A stretch of 64,000 nucleotides of DNA from Cheiracanthium punctorium (GCA_038373885.1 JAWZYV010006201.1:744001-808000); one strand, 5' to 3'; shown: positions 36,414-46,794, counted from the stretch's first letter. The notes: generated by a model not told the origin, from the sequence alone. Numbers and translations are program-made.

Positions 36414-36625
36414 GTACGCAGGCCTCTCAATTGGTCCTCGTTTTTTAAAATTCCTACCTTTATAAATAATAGAGTAAAATGTTCTGCTTCTTCAACAGCT
36501 GTTAAATGTTCTTTTATATGTTAAGGTTTCGTCTATCAAACCATTAAATTACTAGGCTATATAAATAAAACTTTGATGAGGGTAGGAATTTTAAAAAAGG
36601 AGGACTAATTGAGAGGCCTGCGTAC
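36414..36625. repeat. Foldback with 45-bp arms
   Basis: 36414-36458 (GTACGCAGGCCTCTCAATTG...) is the reverse complement of 36581-36625 (...GAGAGGCCTGCGTAC) with two or three mismatches. The spacer is 122 bp and AT-rich. No ORF. Confidence 0.78.
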
Positions 36626-37249
36626 GGGGGTGATATAAAAGTTTAGAAAGTGTAACTTTTTGAAAACTATCGGGAGGAATTTTCTGTTAACGGAGTATTA
36701 TTTCAAACCTTATTTTGAACATTTTTCTCAATTTACACTGTTCACTTATTTCTAATAGATAAAGAATTAAAGCCCGTTACCACCTTTTCGGGACACCCTG
36801 TATATATTGTCGCAGAAAACTTTGCTAATTCCTGGGTTCGTCCTTCTGAAGTCCAGCTGGTGTAGAAAGTTCTAGTAAAGAGTCCACTTGTCAGGATGGA
36901 ATAAGAACGTTATTGCTTCTAGAACTTAGTCGAACAATCAGCTGTACAAAGTTCACAGGCACAATCAGCCAGTAATGTGCTTATTACAGTCCGCTTAGAA
37001 CAGAAGCTTTCACGAATGCTGTTCTTCTCACACAAAATAAAACACTTCCACAGGCATAAATTGAGTGGAAACTTACGAGAGAAATCGTATACAGTCCCTC
37101 AAGGCTCGACAATGAAGAATTTACCCACAGTTCACAAAAACAAAGCTTCTAAAACAAGCTAAACATAGCTTTTCTTATCGCCAATTCAAAGCCTTAAGCT
37201 TTCACGGACAGCTGCTCTTGGCACAAGCAAAAGCAAGTCTGACTGAACA

Positions 37250-38103
37250 CTGACTGACTGACTGAGGTCTAGCTTCTCGGTTTGCCAGCGCAGCGCGCGT
37301 ACCTCCAGTATGTAATGTTAGGGATGTTATTGTTGTGGATGTGCGTAGATAGCAGCGAAGCTGCCTGTATCAGTACAGAAAGTCATTTTTCTGGATGTTG
37401 GGTGTGCATGTCGACCCTTCCTCCCCCCACCATAGGTGGTCTTCACAGGAAGGGTTGCTCGACGTGTGTGCCGTGTACGGGCTTAAGGTTGATCTTGAAG
37501 GGCATGGAGAACAGCCTTGGGGCGTTTTCTATGCTGTGGGTCCGACGGCTCATAATCTGGTAGAGTGGCAATAATTTCGTTAGGAACGTTTCGTATGTTC
37601 CTGTAGAATCTCTTGGAGATTTTCAGTAAGTGATGCTTGAGGGTCTTCATACAGAGGTCCTTGAGTATGATGTTGTTGGCAAGTAGTGGGTGACCGTAAC
37701 GGATGATTCGTAGAAATTTACTTTCCTTTGCCACTAGGGCTTTGATGTGGATGTTTGCCGCATAGGCCCACACCGGGGCAGCATATGGGGCCAATGGTCT
37801 AACAGTGGCTTTGTATAAAAGCACTTTGTTCTGTGTGCTGAGTTTGCGCGTATATATGAGTCTGGAGATTCTCTGGAAGGCTCCGGTCATCTTGCCTCTG
37901 GTTCTGTTTATGTGCTTCTTCCAAGTAAGCAGTTTGTCAATTTCGACACCAAGATATGGTGCGCTATCAGCCCATTCCAGTACCGTGTTGTCGACATGTA
38001 AACGGGAGGGTGGGAATTTCCTTCCAACGGAGAGGGCCTTGCATTTGGATGGGTTTAACTTCATTTTCCAATTCCGCATCCACAACTCAAGTTGGTTAAT
38101 GTG
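37250..38103 (-). mobile_element. 5'-truncated Jockey-like LINE inserted in the LTR
   Basis: Exact 15-bp target duplications AAGTCTGACTGAACA lie at 37235-37249 and 38104-38118. The inserted 854 bp are the 3' end of a non-LTR retrotransposon on the minus strand: the end of the reverse transcriptase frame, then ~230 bp of 3'UTR. The 3' terminus is CAGT-repeat (minus strand CAGTCAGTCAGTCAG) instead of poly(A). Confidence 0.85.
37483..38103 (-). pseudogene. Jockey-like LINE reverse transcriptase, C-terminal fragment
   Basis: Open minus-strand frame from the truncation point to a stop at 37483-37485, about 206 residues. It shows the family's order of motifs: HINQLELWMRNWKMKLNPSK (end of palm), then APYLGVEID and LTWKKHI, LLYKATVRPLAPYAAPVWAY, and RPKAVLHAL near the end. 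The endonuclease domain and the catalytic FADD box are absent because of 5' truncation, so it is inactive. There is no internal stop, so the insertion is probably fairly young. Confidence 0.88.
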
Positions 38104-38500
38104 AAGTCTGACTGAACAGGGTAACCAGCTCTGCTTTTATAGATGACGCAGAAGCTATTAGAAATTTCCCGAAGGTTCCCCTTAAAGCGCGAATATTGAT
38201 TACGTCATAGGACTACATCTGAATCTATAGGCTATTGTGTAATGTTAATGAAGTAAAACAAACTCCGAAGGCCCCATTGAAGAGTCTCTAGAAGTGAGGT
38301 TAGCGAAGCTCTATATTTCTCGAGATTTCTAGAAAACTCCAGAGAAACCAATTCTAAACATAAAACTCCATATCTCGTGTTCTAGTTAACCGATTTTGAT
38401 GCAACAAAATTCAAAATTTAACTATTTGACGCGTAGAGCACGGATTTTAAACTATTTTAAACCCCAGAACAGCTGGTTGCCGCAAGAATTCGTAACAATA

Positions 38501-39353
38501 TCCTACTAATATTATAAATGCCAATGTTTGTATGTATGTTTGTTACTCTCTCACGCTGAAACGGTTCGACGGATTTGGATGAAATTTGGAATGAAGACAA
38601 TTAAAGTCCTGGATTAACAAACAGACTACTTTTTATCGCGCGAAAAAAACACTGATCCTATAATATACAAAAAAACTATCTTTTATAAAAAAAAATACAA
38701 TTGAGCCTTTTTTTTTACAAAGCGGTCGATAGATGGCGCAAACTTATAGAATACGAAAAAGAATGTTTGAAATATCAATTTTAATTTTGTTTAATCACAT
38801 TCATGAATAATGATACTTTACAACTTAGTACTGGAATAAGGATGAAGGTAGCGAAGACGCATAGATATGGTACTCTTTTAATAAATAGCACTTTAGTGTG
38901 TATTTAAAATCTGAAAGTGTTTCAGATTTTCTTAATTTTTTTTTTTTTCTTTCCGTTTTTTGATAACGGCCCATATATCTGGAAGCTCTTCAGAATTAAT
39001 ATAGGACGAATTGTACCTTAATAAAATAATTTGTACCTTTTAGTAAGTTTTCATCACTAAACCATCTTATTTTTGTAACCAGGGGTGGCCCGACACAGTA
39101 AGCAAGGTGGGCATCGCATCGGGACGCCGGCTTCGAAGGGGCATCATGTCGAACTCAAAAACTAAGTAGAACATAAAAGGGGGCGTCTTTTTTACGCGAG
39201 CAGGGGGCGCCACTTACCCTGGGGCCGCCCTATTTGTAATCATCTTAATTTTAAATTCCATTCAGAATCTGAGATATTTCAGTGCCAAGGAAGCCAGTGA
39301 GAAACACAAGACTTATTAAGGTTGCAAACCAACTGGTCGCCGGAGGCGGCTAG
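38501..39353 (+). mobile_element. Nonautonomous Helitron-like element A (853 bp)
   Basis: It begins TCCTACTAATATTATAAATG, a 5' end known from many arthropod Helitrons, directly after an A, and ends GGCGGCTAG before a T. Just before the end GTCGCC-GGA-GGCGGC can form a hairpin. It sits exactly beside the solo LTR, inside its ATAT duplication. It holds a hAT MITE at 39080-39232. No Rep/helicase gene. The sequence ~38760-39353 recurs inverted at 46518-48560. Confidence 0.72.
39080..39232. mobile_element. hAT-type MITE inside Helitron A
   Basis: Starts CAGGGGTGGCCCGACAC, ends GGGGCCGCCCTA, flanks TTTGTAAC / TTTGTAAT (7 of 8). The same MITE at the same place is in Helitron B (46655-46794). Confidence 0.78.
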
Positions 39354-39504
39354 TATATATATATATATAATATTTATGGCCAGCGTTTTCAATTTTTTTT
39401 TCTCGGTTTCAGTTTATTAATTGGTATAATGTGCTGCCTGGTTTTACTTACTATCTAAGTTATTTTTCGCTTGATAGATGGATTATCTTGGGATTCCATA
39501 TTAC

Positions 39505-39780
39505 CCCATTTATGCCTAGCGTCCCTTTTTTGGGACGGCATTTTCTCTATTAGTCGAAAACGTTATTTATTTTTCCTAGCCTTTATTCATGAGTATTGAG
39601 CCTCAACTCTACAAAATATTTTAACATGACCCAGTAGGATGTTGATATTTCGATTTTTATGCATAATGATTTTAAAAGAAATCATTCCTTGTTCAAGAAG
39701 TTGACATCAGAAATTTATCTATTATTTCTGATATAAGTAAAAATCGAAGAAAGTCGCAAAAATATCCAGGCACAAATGGG
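39505..39780. mobile_element. piggyBac-like MITE family 2, copy 1 (276 bp)
   Basis: Left TTAC (changed TTAA), right TTAA (39781-39784). Starts CCCATTTATGCCTAGCGTCC and ends CCAGGCACAAATGGG. Nearly the same sequence is at 52614-52888. Confidence 0.78.
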
Positions 39781-39798
39781 TTAAGTAAGTTAGCTATC

Positions 39799-39803
<5 letters not shown>

Positions 39804-39887
<84 letters not shown>
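39804..39887. repeat. (TA)n microsatellite
   Basis: About 80 bp of uninterrupted TA. A shorter TA run is at 39353-39370, next to Helitron A. Confidence 0.9.
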
Positions 39888-39888
<1 letters not shown>

Positions 39889-40490
39889 TGGGTGTCCTAA
39901 AAAATACAGCGGAAAACTTTTAGGGAAGGTAGGGCACATCAATATTAATCAGAATCTTATAGGAGTGTGGAGTTATGGGCGGTTTCATGCAGCGGTTAGT
40001 AATCACTCCTGAAATAGTGGATTATTAAGAGGTTTTCAAACCTTTGAAAACCGCTTTGCTTCGAAAGTTCTTCACGATTCAAGGGAAGATCTTAGTTGTT
40101 GTTGTTTTTCCCGGAACAGCCGGAAAAGCAACACACCAGCTTTAAATATTCGCAGAATGAGAATTCTCCAGTGGAAAGCAAAAGTAACCTAGAAAGCGGA
40201 AGATGTTACCTTTGTCACATGCACTGAACGCCCATAGTCTATTAACTCGTTACAGATGGGTAGCAATGGGGGGAAAAAAACCCATTGGCACACTAAGAAA
40301 GAAGTTCATCCTGCAATTGATTGTTAAATTACTGACGTATATGTTACGGTCAAAGTAGTAAATTTGGATATTGTTACAAATAATAACCGGTAGTTACTGA
40401 TAACCCTTCGTTATAACGCGCCTCAATATATCGCGCTCTGTCTACCAATTTTGCTTTCTGTACTCTTTTACTTTACATTAGAAGCATAAG
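39888..40490. repeat. CTGGGTGT-ended dispersed repeat, then unassigned DNA
   Basis: Starts CTGGGTGTCCTAAAAAATAC and shares the layout of the fragment at 23419. The GGTTTTCAAACCTTTGAAAACC hairpin region is at ~40032. No coding frame. Confidence 0.45.
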
Positions 40491-40726
40491 TACACACTCC
40501 AAAAACAGTATTCGAGTAAGAGATAAATTTCCTACGTTTGTTTCGTATATTAAAAATTATTCATCATAGAATATGAATTACACTACGTATAAATATGACT
40601 TTCCATATTTCTGTCGAGTTGTGCGTTTTTCAAAAACTCAATTATTATTCACCAATCTGAAATAGGAAATTTATCTCTTATTGGATTACTTTTTTTTTTT
40701 CTTTTTTTCTTTTTTTGGAGGGTGTA
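40491..40726. mobile_element. AGTATTCGAGTA-family MITE, copy 5
   Basis: Starts TACACACTCCAAAAACAGTA and ends TTGGAGGGTGTA. The right arm is expanded with T-runs. Confidence 0.65.
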
Positions 40727-41269
40727 CATTTGAAAAATACAACTCCATCTATACGCAAAAAAAAGATGCGATTAATAAATTTTCGCTTACTGATGTTTGC
40801 CTAAAAGCAAGTTATGAGAGAAAAATCAAATCAAAATGACTTTGGATAGCTTCTTCAGCAGGAAATGAGATGCGTATTTGAACACGAATTTAAAAAGTTA
40901 TATTAAACTTCTACGTTTATTGTTTAAGTGATTATCTTTCATTACAGTACTTATACTATTAACTAGCAGCGAAACCCGGCGTTGCTCGGGTTAAAATACA
41001 CCGCATGTTTAATGGTATAAAAGATATTTAAGGATCCATTTTTAACGTAGATAATTTAGATTTCTATCTTAGATATTGAGAGACTTATTCCACCATTAAA
41101 CATGCGGTGTATAGAAAGTATTCCTGCTTATATGGCAACAGACGATAAACATTAATTTTTAATATTTTATTGGAGTTGAAAAACTGTTGTTTAAATTACT
41201 TTGTTAGTGTTTGTCTAAAGTTCATGATATTTGAATTCGTAGCTTATTGAGTATAAAAAACGAAAGACA

Positions 41270-41449
41270 ATGTTTAATACTAATGAATACACTGAAATGG
41301 TATTACTTTACGGAGAATTTCATCGGAATAAGCAAGAGGCTGCGAAGCAGTATGCTATAAAATTTCCGAATGACAATCACCCATCACAATTGATCTTCAC
41401 TCGACCAGACATTTCTAGAACTTTCTGGAACATTCCATATCGATTTTAA
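41270..41449 (+). pseudogene. DUF4817-like helix-turn-helix fragment
   Basis: A 59-codon frame beginning MFNTNEYTEMVLLYGEFHRN and continuing AAKQYAIKFPNDNHPS. This matches the N-terminal helix-turn-helix region (EY..M...YG......A...Y...FP...HPS) found in arthropod transposases and domesticated proteins. After the HPS motif the frame runs straight into the minisatellite and stops at 41447-41449. So it is a truncated copy captured by the Helitron on the opposite strand. No transposase domain follows. Confidence 0.65.
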
Positions 41450-41820
41450 CAGTTGCACACAATTTGGAACTTTCTAGATCATTCCAGAAATTTGTAGGAC
41501 TTTCTAGAACATTCCATACCGATTTTAGCAGTTGCAGACATTTTGAATCTTTCTAGATCATTCAAGAAATTTCTCGAACTTTCCAGAACATTCTGGATTG
41601 TTTTTAATAGTTGCAGACATTTTGGAACTTTCTACATCATTACAGAAATTTTTAGAACGTTCTGGATCATTCTAAACTGATTTGAACGGTTTCACACGTT
41701 TTGGAACTTTCTAGAACTTTCTGGAAATTTTTAGAACCTCCTAGAACATTCTAGATTGATTGTAACAGTTGTACACATTTTGGAGTTTTCTAGGTCATTC
41801 CATGAATTTTTAGAACTTTT
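41404..41820. repeat. Minisatellite, ~95-bp unit, about 4.5 copies
   Basis: Units share TTTCTAGAACTTTCTGGAAC, TTTTAACAGTTGCACACATTT-like and GGAACTTTCTAGATCATTCC segments, with many substitutions between units. Located inside Helitron C. Confidence 0.75.
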
Positions 41821-42042
41821 CAGAAGTTCTCATGAGTTAAAAAAGGACAAATATATATTTTTTCACATTTTCGCCACCCACAACCACCCACTTCCACCCA
41901 CCGCGTCCAAACTCCCTTACTTTCACCGTGAGACCAAGGGATATTTACTACCCCAACGGGAAGTTAATTCAAGTCGGTGGTGATAGAGAAAACCCTGTCT
42001 TTACAAACGAACATTAGCATTTTATATATATATATATTAAGA

Positions 42043-42466
42043 TTTTATTATAGTTTAACTGCATGTGAGTAAAATTTCATCTTATCACGCGTCACGACTC
42101 TCCCCCCCCCCCCCCCCCACTCCGCCTGTTATATTGCGCCTTCGGTTATATGGCGCATTTTTCATGTCATATAACGAAGGGCTACTAATTATATTCAAGC
42201 TTAAACCCAAAGAGCGGAAAATACGATGGATTGGAGAGTGGAAAATAAAATTCAGGATTCGATCAGCTTGCATCGAAACCTCCTCGCTCAGTCTTTTTTT
42301 TCTGAGAATTCCACTCCTCACTTCCTATTCTTCAAAATACTGATAACGTTCGATTCACGCATATTTCGCTCCGCTCTTGTGATCGAAAAACGCTCCTAAA
42401 GGAGAAGCGCACTTTTGAAAACTGCGCCAAAAATTGCTCCGGCGGATCGAAATTCGCTGTTTTGGT
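42043..42466. other. Intergenic DNA, no gene seen
   Basis: C-run at ~42101-42118. Overlapping small frames on both strands lack domains. Confidence 0.4.
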
Positions 42467-42470
42467 TTAA

Positions 42471-43067
42471 CCCTTTAACGTGCAGTGGTCCAGCTCTGGG
42501 ATCACCAAACTCTGATATTTTGACTGTTGCCAGCCACGAATAATAGATTGGACTTCTATCAAAATAGTTGCGGGTGACATAGCTCCCCGAGAATCCTTTA
42601 CTTTTTAGCACGTCATTTCCCGTCAGAAAATGGTCACGATTGTTTTTAACCGCACTGGCATCTGCTGGAAAATGGAAGAATGCGAAAACAGCTGGATCGA
42701 TTGCCCAATGCTGAAAAAAGGGCAGCCGTTGCCATCGCTCGACTTAACTACCAGCAAGATGGCGGGCGATCTAAACGTTCATCGCGTGCCACAGTTCTAG
42801 AGACCCTTTTTTTGATGCAGCTGTGATTGTTTATCTTTTTCAGTTCCCACTGCTCTGTTTGACGGAAGGGTTTGTCTGAAGAAGACCGAACGAATTTTCG
42901 GTCGGCGGGCTGTGCGCGAGCACAGCCGGCTGTCGTCAAAAAGGGGTCTCTAGATCTGTGGCCCGCGATGAACGTTTCGATCGTCCGCCATCTTGCTGGT
43001 AGTTAAGTTGAGAGATGGCAACGGCTGCCCTTTTTTCAGCATTGGGAAAGGGTTGCGCCTCAAAGGG
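42471..43067. mobile_element. piggyBac-like MITE, copy 7 (597 bp)
   Basis: TTAA lies at 42467-42470 and 43068-43071. Both arms present. The centre is enlarged by about 90 bp of extra sequence (~42822-42920, with TTTTTCAGTTCCCACTGC) not found in other copies. Confidence 0.88.
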
Positions 43068-43363
43068 TTAAGCGTGTTGGTTAGTGTAATGAATACGAAT
43101 ACTGTGCGTTAATCACATTAATTCGTTATTATCAAAAAATACGTATGAAGTTCGGTTACTGTGTTTAATTAAACATGATTTATTGATACCCAACTGTGAC
43201 GTAATTTTTTGGGACGATCCTTGATAATAATCTCTCAGTGGTATTTCTCAAACCTAAAAACTTCAGCAGGTCTAGACAGTTGCCATAGGTAACCCCTCGA
43301 AATTCCTCTGTAATTGGTAATCGAGTTCTGCAACATTTGTAGCCCCCACCCTACCTTCTAAAT

Positions 43364-44347
43364 CAGCGATCTCCAAACTTTTCAGCTAAAGGACCGTATT
43401 AACTATCAAGCAGCAGTTTGGGGGGTCGACTACGAGGTCCAAATAAAAAGGGATCAAAATATAGATGTAGAATCCGAAGTTTCGATCAGAGCGCAGATGC
43501 CTCACCCCTTCCTTTGAGACCCCCCCTGACGTGGGAGGTCACGTGTTGTTTTTCGCGGCTCTCGTATTCGGAAGAGGCGAGCGGTGAGAGAGAGCGAAGT
43601 TGACAGAGACAGTCGGAGATATTGAACTGAGATGGAACTTTTTCATGCATGCCTGGGTGGCGTATATTCTTGTTCTTTTTTTTAAACAGTGAATCCTGTG
43701 TGGATATTTTGTTAACGTACCTAAGTGGTGTAAAAGATTTCTAGTATACCTTTGTAAATAGAAGAACATTAAATGTGTGTGTGTCCAAACAACTTCGCCT
43801 AGTCATTCCGTAAATGTCCTGCTTTTAATTAGAAGCACATAATAGTAATTCATCAATTCATAGGGTCAGTATACGACCCTATATAGATGTTGATTTTAAT
43901 TATTTGTTTAATACTGTTTCATTCAGTTATTATTTAATGACGCATTGATGCGCTACACATGATCACCTCTATTAGTTGGAATGATGAAATTGTTTCCCTG
44001 ATGCCGAAACAGCAGAATTTTCTGGCAGCTTCAGATTTGACGTCCCCAGCATCAACGGTGGCCTGAGATTATAATCAGACAAGTTTGTTCTTCTATCGTA
44101 GACCGTAGTTATACCATCTCATCTAAAGAAGTAAAAAATAAGCAAGCATGGAATTTTGCGATGTAGTGGTCAGTTGGAAAACGTATTTTAATTCGATAAA
44201 AACGTAACGTTTACATAAGCGGCCGCTGATCTTCACAGGATATACGAAAATTTCTGCAATTTTTATTCCGTAAATGAAAAGGTCTCCACGGATTAGAGGG
44301 CCTCGCAGGACGCATCTGGCCCGCGGGCAGTAGCTTAGAGACCGCTG
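43364..44347. mobile_element. Noncoding hAT-type element (984 bp)
   Basis: Ends CAGCGATCTCCAAACTTTTC and TAGCTTAGAGACCGCTG are imperfect inverted repeats, with GGCCCGCGGGCAG near the right end. Flanks TTCTAAAT / CTCTAAAC agree at 6 of 8. No transposase frame. Confidence 0.68.
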
Positions 44348-44595
44348 CTCTAAACTAAAAAAACATGAGAGCGCCTCTGAAACAGTGCTTAATAAATTTG
44401 AATCTGTGTTGGAGTCTGCTTGACAAACAATACGTTTCGTATGATTTATCTACCTTGTTTATACACAGGTGTACAAAAGTAAGGTTTGCAAACAAAAAAA
44501 ATCTGTAATAACTGAAGAAATATTCAGCTTATATTGCAACATGTTTGGCACAAAAATGTACGCATTATGATGGAACAAAGAATACGAACGTAGCT

Positions 44596-44626
<31 letters not shown>

Positions 44627-44680
44627 TTTAATTTTTAGTTGATGTACAGGTTAGATCGAAAACGGTCTAATCCGCCCCAC
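44348..44680. other. Intergenic DNA with A-run
   Basis: Uninterrupted A-run at ~44600-44625. Otherwise no feature. Confidence 0.5.
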
Positions 44681-44915
44681 CAGTGGCTGAGAGGTTCTGC
44701 TCTCGAAATTGAAAGGCTGGAGATGCCATGTTCAAACCCCGGTCGCGCCCGCGACCTGGCCGTTCGGAGTTTTCCGTGGTTTTCTCCGAAACTTCACGTA
44801 AATATGGGCTAAGATCCCTTAGAAAGTTCCCCACGAAGGGCATTCCCCCTATAGGCCTAGGACCGCCGTGCAGTCAATCGGCCTTTAACAACAACCAAAC
44901 AAACAAGATGACACC
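44681..44915 (+). mobile_element. tRNA-derived SINE, copy 2
   Basis: Starts CAGTGGCTGAGAGG (A-box region), B-box-like GTTCAAACC at 44730, body CGTTCGGAGTTTTCCGTGG, tail AACAACAACCAAACAAACAA-like. Homologous along its length to 17841-18050. Confidence 0.82.
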
Positions 44916-45039
44916 CTCTAAGTAATATCACCTCTTTTACACTGTGAAGGCTTGTTCTGAGGATTGTTTGTTTGTTTGTGTAACATGTATTTCGGATTTG
45001 TGTGCTTGGCTCAAATTTCAATTATAAATCCACGCCAGA

Positions 45040-45155
45040 AAGACAACACAAAAGGAGGGGTGGGTACCGTGGGGGTCTTTCTAAGAGCCCTAACCCGTAT
45101 TGACGCTAGTTTCGGAGAAAACCACGGAAAATTCCGAACGGTTAGGTTGACAGTC
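45040..45155 (-). mobile_element. tRNA-derived SINE, copy 3 (body only, reversed)
   Basis: The reverse complement contains CCGTTCGGAATTTTCCGTGG and the ACGGGTTAGGGCTCTTAGAAAG stretch of the SINE body. The tRNA head is missing. Confidence 0.72.
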
Positions 45156-45405
45156 GCAGTATAGCAGTGCATGGTCGGCGTACACTATATTACATGGATT
45201 TTATATGAGATATAAAAAATAATAATTAGACAATTTTTTATATAATTTGTGTGTTAACTAACTATTCATCTTTTTGTTCTTTCATTATTATATTGCTATA
45301 TGCTTTCTCCCATGATATATTTGAATGACACATTTTGGCACAATAAACCGAGTATTTCGCCAGTTATTAGACATTTTGTGTGCAATTTGATTTTGGACAT
45401 CAGAG

Positions 45406-45638
45406 TACACCCTCTCAAAAAATATTTTTAGAGGGATATTTTTAGAGCGTAAATTAAATGTCCTATGTCACTTTCATATTTAAAATATTTTTCTCCGTAA
45501 AACTGAATCACTTCATAAATGATAATAATCTCTCATACTTTTTTCTAATTTTGTGTTTTCCCCAAAACTAATTAGTTACAGAAAAAACTATAATAAGAAA
45601 TCTGGATATTACTCAGATACTTTTTTGAGTGGGTGTGC
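45406..45638. mobile_element. AGTATTCGAGTA-family MITE, copy 6
   Basis: Starts TACACCCTCTCAAAAAATAT and ends ACTTTTTTGAGTGGGTGT. It contains AACTAATTAGTTACAG. Directly followed by copy 7. Confidence 0.7.
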
Positions 45639-45644
45639 AATCTC

Positions 45645-45846
45645 ATTTTTTTTAAAATCGAGTACAAGTCAAATTGCCTGTCTCAATTTCATTATCAAAA
45701 TGCATTGTCCATAAAAGTGAATCATACCATTTATAATAATAGCCTCTCATACTTCTTTCTAATTCTGTGTTTTTCTAAAAACTAATTAGTTTTTGACGAA
45801 ACTAAAATAGGAAATTTGTTTATTACCAGAATACTTTTTGAGTACG
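45645..45846. mobile_element. AGTATTCGAGTA-family MITE, copy 7
   Basis: TCGAGTACAAGTCAAATTGC at the left, AGAATACTTTTTGAGTACG at the right. The two copies 6 and 7 are head-to-tail, sharing the same interior order. Confidence 0.65.
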
Positions 45847-46517
45847 TTGACGGCTTGATGCAAAATCAAGACCTGCTTTATTTTATAACCAAAAATAAAA
45901 AGTGCAAAACTAATTATTTCGATACTTTATTTTTTACCCCGCTAATAATTTCCTTCATCTTCCTCTTTTGACAAAAGCCACAATCTGACCCACATTCATC
46001 TAAACTAACGTCTTCGCGCATTTGTCTCAACGCAATAAAACAAGATTAGTTACAGAAAACTTCCTAAAATTAGAGACTGTCAACCATCAATGAGTTTTTT
46101 CCCTGTGACTGAAAAATATCGCGTGTTAAACATTTTTTTCCCTGAGAATTTTTTTCGCAATCGGCCAGAATCAGTTCTCACCCAAAATAATCCGTTCGAC
46201 GAAAAGAAGGCGTCAAAAATTTTCAATTCCTTGTTACAGGCGTCAATTTTACTTTTTTTCCGGGAAATGGTTCTAGCAACCATTTTATGTAATATTTAAT
46301 TCGGGCTTTCATTTTGTTTTTGTACAGGTTGTGATGATTTCCTTCCTACATTTCGCTCCAGTAATTTTCTTTTTCTGTTTATACTGTGCAATTCAAATCA
46401 TGCCGAAAGTATTATAAAACTCGATTTTCGATATACGAGGTTACGCTTCATTAGTGACTATTCAGGATTCATTAATTAAAATTACGTGATTAGTTAAGTT
46501 CGAGATTTATTAATAAA
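45847..46517. other. Intergenic DNA, no gene seen
   Basis: Overlapping frames on both strands around 46080-46299 have no domain. No recognised repeat. Confidence 0.4.
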
Positions 46518-46654
46518 CTAGCCGTCTCCGGCGACCAGTTGCATCGCCATCTTAATAAATCTTGTTCGGAGAGAATCCTGTTCCTCACTGGCTTCCTTGG
46601 CACTGAAATCTCTCAGATTCGCTGAATGGAATTTAAAATTAAGATGGTTACAAA

Positions 46655-46794
46655 CAGCAGCGGCCCAACGGTAAGTGTCGCCCTCTGCTAATGTAAAACA
46701 GACGTTTTATGCTGTACTTAGTTTTTGAGTTCGAAATGACGCCCCATCGAAGCCGGGGCCGAGATGCGATGCTTACAGTGTCGGGCCGCCCCTG
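46655..46794. mobile_element. hAT-type MITE inside Helitron B
   Basis: Exact 8-bp duplications GTTACAAA (46647-46654, 46795-46802). Same MITE and same site as 39080-39232. Confidence 0.82.

Larger units (their letters stand above)
36808..38497 (-). mobile_element. Solo LTR of an LTR retrotransposon, split by a LINE
   Basis: Read on the minus strand it begins TGTTACGAATTCTTGCGG and ends TTTTCTGCGACA, the TGT...ACA ends of an LTR. The 4-bp flanks are ATAT (36804-36807) and ATAT (38498-38501). Without the inserted LINE the LTR is ~821 bp. A TATA box (TCTATAAAAGCAGAG on the minus strand, ~38133-38147) fits an LTR promoter, with the start of R expected near the LINE insertion point. No internal gag-pol is present, so it arose by LTR-LTR recombination. 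Gypsy or Pao class not resolved. Confidence 0.75.
40973..42042 (-). mobile_element. Helitron-like element C (1070 bp) with captured ORF and minisatellite
   Basis: On the minus strand it starts TCTTAATATATATATATAAA (after A) and ends with a hairpin ACCCG-AGCAACGC-CGGGT followed by TTCGCTGCTAG before T. This is a textbook Helitron 3' end. Inside are a 60-codon helix-turn-helix frame (41270), a ~95-bp minisatellite (41404-41820) and an inverted repeat ACACCGCATGTTTAATGG (41000 / 41092). Confidence 0.78.

Noticed and set aside
37282..38104. Plus-strand frames over the LINE
   Set aside because: Antisense shadows of the reverse transcriptase fragment.
36808..38497. Full LTR retrotransposon or endogenous retrovirus
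   Set aside because: Only one LTR is present and no gag, pol or env sequence. The reverse transcriptase inside it is from a LINE with its own target duplication.
39804..39887. Centromere-like or origin signal in the TA run
   Set aside because: Simple microsatellite. Nothing else supports such a role.
41404..41820. CRISPR-like array
   Set aside because: Units are ~95 bp, diverged along their whole length and not repeat-spacer structured. The context is eukaryotic.
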